Of a DNA stretch of 64,000 nt, positions 59,060 through 64,000 are shown one piece after another. The stretch comes from Lates calcarifer (taxonomy: Eukaryota; Chordata; Actinopteri; Centropomidae). The notes beneath the pieces were generated by a model. It was not told the origin of the DNA. It did not search any database and worked only from the letters and a program-made list of their open reading frames with translations. The DNA is taken from assembly GCF_001640805.2 (NCBI RefSeq), contig NC_066838.1, positions 9,846,066 through 9,910,065 of the forward strand, read 5' to 3'. A program made the translations under genes and the position numbers. Position 1 is the first letter of the stretch. Every line of letters begins with the position of its first letter.

Positions 59060-59240
59060 GCTGGGTGGAATCTTCTAGACGCGGCCCGGCAGTGGTGGGA
59101 CGTAACTCGATAAGCAGCCACAGGTCAAGACAAAATGCATTTAACTGCAGTGTAATGGCTTTTCATTTTTTGAACCCCCTTTTCGCCAACACATACCGCT
59201 CTTCGAATGCTGCTCAGCTATTTTTAACAAGACCCTGCCC
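59060..59240. promoter_or_regulatory. Candidate cis-regulatory island with MEF2-like site
   Basis: CTATTTTTAA (59218-59227) matches the MEF2 consensus YTA(A/T)4TAR exactly. Also present: CTCGATAAGC, CACAGGTCAAG, AAATGCATTTAACTGC and GTGTAATGGC, with several CpGs at 59079-59106. Repeat-free. Confidence 0.4.
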
Positions 59241-59658
59241 CCAACTGCAGGCTGAAAACGAAGGGTATGAGGAGAGACGAAAAACAGGGGGCTGCTAAAA
59301 AAGAAAACATCAGGGATATATCTTAAACTCTCTCAGGCATACCACAGTCTCCACTGCCAAATGATTGGGAGATTGCCGTGTTTTTACAAACATGGCGGAT
59401 GAGGTCATGGTGCAAGGCGGGAAAGAGGCATATTTGCCAACTGGATAATGTGAGGTCAACGTATCAATGGAATGAATGGGATTTAGAGCCATGTGCAAGA
59501 GCTTAATGCAATGGTATTTGTATGTCAACTCAAAATTTGACTTAGCCAGCATGAGACCAGGCAGGAAGCATGGGGCTAAAACGTGTGTGTGTCTATGTGT
59601 GAGTGTCTACATGTGTCCAGGTGTAAGAGGTGCCCACCCATCGCTGTGCCAGACTTAG

Positions 59659-59667
59659 CCAAGGTCA
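59659..59667 (+). promoter_or_regulatory. NR5A/ERR-type nuclear receptor half-site
   Basis: CCAAGGTCA followed by AAG; second exact copy in the window (the other, on minus, at 27046). Confidence 0.25.
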
Positions 59668-60079
59668 AAGCTCCGAACAGTGACAGGACCTCCAACAACT
59701 GCACAAAATGGTTCATACACACACACACACATTCAGACAAACACACACACACATTTAGCCAGCCAACAGTGCCAGCTCCTGCTGTTTGGATGACATTTAC
59801 ACTCAACCTTTCTAGTTTGTGATTGATTGGGGTTAAATCATACCAATGCCCAAAAGTCTGTCACCGCCAAGGTGTGTGTGTGTGTGTGTATGTATGTGTG
59901 TGTGCGCTTGTGTGTGTATGTGAGTCCATCCAGGACCCATCTGCATTACTGCGCACGTATAGTTTCTAAATGTGCAAGCAGAAGTCTCACTGCAAAGCAG
60001 GGGACTATGAAACTAGTCAAATGTTTTAAAAATTTAACATTCAACATTCTGCTGCTCAGTCATTTCTGCTGACTCTAAA

Positions 60080-62500
60080 ATCTAAAGCCAACACAATGCT
60101 GAATATGGATTACTCAATGAACACATAAATTTTAAATGTGTGGCCAAGATTCCCCTCTTTATCACTGCATCTTCATTTGTCGTGATAAAATTAGAGTTAA
60201 ACTAAGACATATCTTTAAAATGTAACAGTGGACGCTCATGCGAGACCTGTTGTGAGATCACAGGGCCAAACAATAAGACAGAAAACCACATGACATCACA
60301 TAGAATAAGGCAAGGAGAACGCCTGAAACATCTGAACGATGTATAAAAATTATACGTAAAAAACCTTTTCTGTATTTTGAAGGCACATTAGGATCCATTC
60401 AAGTCATTCCAACATCTATATTTCAAAATAATTTTTACATTTTATGGCACGTGTGCTTGACCAGATTGGTCTTTGTCATCTCTTTTCCAAGGGATATTTG
60501 GCCAGAACAGCAGCATGTTTACAACAGTAATAAAAGACAACAGTAACAAAAGCACTGAACTCACAGTAGTCAGAGAAAGAGAGAGAGTTGTGCTGTAGTT
60601 AGCAAAAGAAAACATTAAAAAAAAACTTTTCAGTGGATCAGTCATAAAACAGACTGTTTAAATAAACAATTGTACTATATCAATTGAACTATCGCCAATA
60701 AATTACTCCTCACTCTTTACAGCTTTAGAGCTCCAGTAATTCATTGAGTAACAAGTTCTTTACATTTGAATTCTTTCTTTAGTTTATTCCCTGCGCAGGT
60801 GGAAGAGATCATGAACGTTTTCTTTATTGGCTGACTGTTTCAAAGATTTAGGACTGAACAGAACTGAGACCTCAGACTACACTGTCCTCCACATTTCAGG
60901 GTAATAGGAATACTTTACTGGAAAGAACATTTTTCAAGAGTCTGCTTTCAAAGCAAATTCGAAGATATAGTTACAAAAGGCAATGCATCTTTATTTGTAT
61001 CACATTATGTGAAACAAATGCGTACCATATGTTACTGAAACAGACAGTGGCTTGACATTGAACTAACTGAAACCTTACCCTAAACTTAACCAAAGTAACT
61101 TCCTCTACAACAAATTAATATGTTACAAATAGGCAAATTTATGGCTATGTTAAGAATGAAAAATCCTTACATTTTTAGACATAATGACAGAGAAGATACT
61201 GTTTAGTATGTTCTGAGAATGTAAAGATACAGGACAAAGATATTTTACTGAACACACAAAGATGAGGAACCAGACCCATAAATACGGAAAGAAGACCAAG
61301 AGCCTTACTGCTCACAACACACACTAAACTGTATCCTTCATGTACACACACTAGGATGAGGAACTTAGATCCAACAAATTTCCATAATCAAGTACTTATG
61401 CAGCATATGTGGCCGTGCCAAATGTGGACTGATGCAATTAGTTAGGCTACACAATTTTTTCAATCCCTCAAAAATTGACACAAATGGTTCTAAAATCAGT
61501 CCAAATGCTCAGATCAAAATTCCCAGCACCATGAAAAAGAAAGTAAATGAAGTGATTCAGTATCACAAATTTGATTTCACAAATCACTGGAAAGCAGGGT
61601 ATCTTCATAACAGGATGGTGAGCAGTATTTCTGGAAATTTCTGGAAATTGAAAAAACAAGACTCCTACACAAAGCCAACATATATGACATCACCTGAGTG
61701 GCTTCAGTTTATAGGTGCAAAGATTCACGAGACTGTGATTATCATAGCGGTCCACAGTCAGTCATTATGAACAGAGATGTAAAACTGTAGAACTAGCGTT
61801 GCCTCATTCGGAGTGCTGCAAAGATCATTCACATCATCACACATGAATGCAAATGGGCTCCATGGAACCACAAGAGTCTCAGGTTTCTCATCCCATTTTA
61901 TCTATGAGAGGTCTAATTTAAAAAAAAGAGTTCACAGGTATACATTCATTTTGCATTATTACCAAAATAAAAAAATATTTTACAAAAATGGCTTTGTGTT
62001 TAAAGGCTAATCATTAGCCTTCATCAGTTAGCAACAAAACAAAAACGTCTTCAAAACACCCAGAGAGTCATCAGCGAGATTTCAATGAATTTCTATTGTC
62101 TCACATATTCAAAATAAAAGCGACTAAGACTGAGAAATTTACAGTTTCATAAAGGTGCAAAAAAGCAGTCTGTGAATTGCAGTCACCACCAGACATCACA
62201 CTGACATTACATTTCCTTTTCTTTTGATGATCCTATCATTTTTATGTCCAGGCTCTAATCTGTGAACATGGAGGACTGCTATCTGACACACATTACAGCT
62301 GCATAGCAGTGATACATGGGAGCCTGCACGGGACCCTGAGCGTTTAGCCAGAAGTTCAACATAGCTACCATTGTTGGTTTTAAAGTGTAATGGGTTGGGT
62401 TTTATTACTTCTGTCAAAACATCAGAAGCTGTTGAGCCAGGCCAAGTTCATGACTGGGAGTCCATCTAATAAGGGCCTTTAACACAAAGATCAATAGACT
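60080..62500. other. Intronic stretch, AT-rich, nothing specific
   Basis: Long AT-rich unique sequence. The plus frame 61432-61770 (112 codons) was inspected: no domain, and internal duplication TTTCTGGAAATTTCTGGAAA at 61628-61647 is simple slippage. No transposon ends recognised. Confidence 0.5.
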
Positions 62501-62537
62501 ATCTGGCAATTAGTATATATAGGCCAAAAAAGGAAGC

Positions 62538-62556
62538 TAGAGAGAGAGAGAGAGAG
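62538..62556. repeat. (GA)n run
   Basis: Short AG dinucleotide run of about nine units, followed 70-100 bp later by a GGTG/GGGGGTG-rich patch (62612-62645). Confidence 0.8.
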
Positions 62557-62915
62557 ACAGAAAGGGGTATATGAGAGGAAAGTTGTCATAAATTGAGTGC
62601 ATTTTGTTCAGAGTGGTGGTGTGGTGGGTGAGGGGGTGGGGGTGGCTTCGATTTGTGCAAAATCAGCAAAAACATAACGGGGAAGGGGGAGAAAGAAACA
62701 GGTCGTAAAAAAACCGTGTGGAGCTACCTTTCATTTTATTGACTTGATAATGCAGACGGCCCCAGTAACTAAAATAGGTTTAGAAAATCAATATCGTGTG
62801 TAAGTTGCGGTTAGAATCAGTCTGGATTCAACTCCTACCAGTTTCTCCGCATGTGTGAAAAGCTGTTACATGTTTCTGTTTTAATTAGATTTCTGTAGGT
62901 TTCTTTGGTGAGGGA

Positions 62916-62954
62916 TTTTTTTTTTTTTTTTTTTTTAATTTTATTTTTTTGCTC
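62916..62954. repeat. T21 homopolymer passing into T-rich sequence
   Basis: Twenty-one T (62916-62936), then AATTTTATTTTTTTG. Read on the gene strand it is an A-rich stretch. Confidence 0.85.
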
Positions 62955-62995
62955 GGTTGTGAGCGTGCAGGAGAGCGAGGGAGCAGCGTTTATTA

Positions 62996-63019
62996 GTGTG
63001 TGTGTGTGTGTGTGTGTGT
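62996..63019. repeat. (GT)n microsatellite
   Basis: GT run of 12 units; a matching CA run lies 210 bp away at 63228-63253. Confidence 0.9.
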
Positions 63020-63227
63020 CTCACCTGTACATTGAAAAATACCAGGCCAAAAAAACAAACAAAAAAACATCTACACTCTCTCAACCGGAAGTTTTAATTT
63101 ATGTAAATCCAATTTAACATATACATATGGGCCCAGCAGAAAACCACAATAAAAAAACAACAAACAAACAAAAAACAGCCCGCAAGGCGTCAAACTTTTC
63201 TCACACCAACACTCTTCTGTATGGCGT

Positions 63228-63253
63228 ACACACACACACACACACACACACAC
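63228..63253. repeat. (CA)n microsatellite
   Basis: CA run of about 13 units ending in a palindromic CACACGTGTGTA. Together with the GT run at 62996 it forms a long inverted pair of simple repeats around 210 bp of unique, A-rich DNA. Confidence 0.9.
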
Positions 63254-63259
63254 GTGTGT

Positions 63260-64000
63260 ATGGAATATGGTAAATATCGTCAATGTGAGCAAATGAAGTG
63301 AATTTTCAGGTGCAAAAGGCAATTTCATTCTCAGTTTGCTGCTACATTCTTTGCTGCACTGCACGTATCGATTTTATTCAAGATAACAGGAAGCCTAGTC
63401 TGCTATCACAGCCGTTATCCTCGATAAAATGAGATGTGATGTTAGTGCTCACGTGTCAGAGGATTTATTCACTTATTTTAAAAGTGATCATCATCTGTGA
63501 AATCAGTATTTAACACTTAAACTTAAACACTTAAAATCCACTGATAAATAAATATGATCAAAAACAATACAATACAACGTGTAGGCTTTGATCTCAAATT
63601 AAAATTATGCTCTCCACTAGTAAATTCAATAACAAACAAAATATTAACATGTGGGGAACAGAGCAAGAAAAGTGATATCTCCTTTAAAAAAAAAAGTAAA
63701 GTAAAAGAACCCACTTATGAGGGCGATATCACATTATAGTCCAAACACACTAACACTCACTTAATCCTGACCCCAAAGTCTTATGTAAATAAACCAGAAA
63801 GGCTGCCTATACTAATCAATGCGAGCCCCTATTAAAACACAGCCATATTCATTCTCTGCGTGAAGCACTGTGGAGTCACAGGTTTCTATAGTGGCATGGC
63901 CTTTAACGTGTAGTCCATGTGTGCAGTGTGCCGAGAGAGGGACATATACACGAGGGTTAAAAATAAAATGATAAAGCAGCTGGAGAATGTTGCTATGGGC
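63260..64000. other. Intronic stretch to the window end
   Basis: AT-rich unique sequence. Two short overlapping frames near 63523-63739 lack domains. No exon 1 of prdm16 or CpG-island promoter is visible up to the edge. Confidence 0.5.

Larger units (their letters stand above)
6206..64000 (-). other. prdm16: Distal part of the long prdm16 intron upstream of the exon (probable intron 1)
   Basis: More than 57 kb without a supportable coding exon in either strand. PRDM16 and MECOM both have a tiny first coding exon followed by a very large first intron in vertebrates, so this size is expected. A reverse-complement match to the MRSKARARKLAK-type first exon was looked for by eye and not seen, so the promoter and exon 1 are probably to the right of 64000. 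ORFs here are mostly translated microsatellites (runs of CVCV, HTHT, REREs, SLSL) or chance frames. The intron alternates between microsatellite or low-complexity stretches and complex islands listed separately. Confidence 0.7.

Noticed and set aside
61432..61770. 112-codon plus-strand frame in AT-rich DNA
   Set aside because: Lys/Asn/Ile-rich as expected for AT-rich chance frames; no transposase or other motif found.
1..64000. CRISPR arrays, prokaryotic mobile elements, operons, viral-like genes
   Set aside because: No regularly spaced repeats, no gag/pol/env-like or phage-like frames; the sequence is vertebrate intronic DNA.

Overview
This window is vertebrate nuclear DNA, most likely from a ray-finned (teleost) fish. 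The base composition looks moderate, not the strongly AT-rich pattern of zebrafish. There are many (CA/GT)n, (GA)n and other microsatellites, and at least one degraded tRNA-derived SINE of a teleost type. Nothing is prokaryotic: there are no operons, no long gene-like ORFs, no rRNA or tRNA gene and no CRISPR array.

Only one coding feature can be supported: a single exon on the minus strand at 5733-6205. It encodes an acidic N-terminal stretch, a species- or lineage-specific His/Asn/Ser-rich insert, and the first part of a PR (SET-like) domain. The conserved block around residues 86-128 matches PRDM16 better than its paralogue MECOM (PRDM3/MDS1-EVI1), so I call it exon 2 of prdm16. It has a good branch point, acceptor and donor, and its phases (2 nt completing a codon at the start, phase 0 at the end) are those expected for this exon in the PRDM3/16 family. 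The gene runs right to left. Positions 1-5732 are therefore the intron downstream of this exon, and 6206-64000 are the distal part of the long first intron. Neither exon 1 nor exon 3 could be found.

The remaining 63.5 kb is intronic. At intervals of a few kilobases it contains 150-350 bp islands of complex, non-repetitive sequence dense in homeodomain (TAAT), TCF/LEF, forkhead, POU or MEF2-like sites. These lie between microsatellites and purine/pyrimidine-biased low-complexity DNA. Long introns of developmental transcription-factor genes such as PRDM16 are known to carry conserved enhancers, so I list the best islands as candidate cis-regulatory elements. That is inference from texture and motifs only: no alignment was possible. 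Two CTCF-like sites (38952, plus; 49394, minus) are in convergent orientation. Notable small structures are a 13-bp perfect inverted repeat at 28415, an 18-bp palindrome containing an octamer at 37188, a tandem 9-bp TAATGCAT duplication at 40343 and several G-quadruplex-capable tracts.

I see no new multigene system here. The most interesting items are the His-rich insertion in a PRDM16 orthologue, a possible MDS1-like read-through isoform at its donor site, and the candidate enhancer islands.
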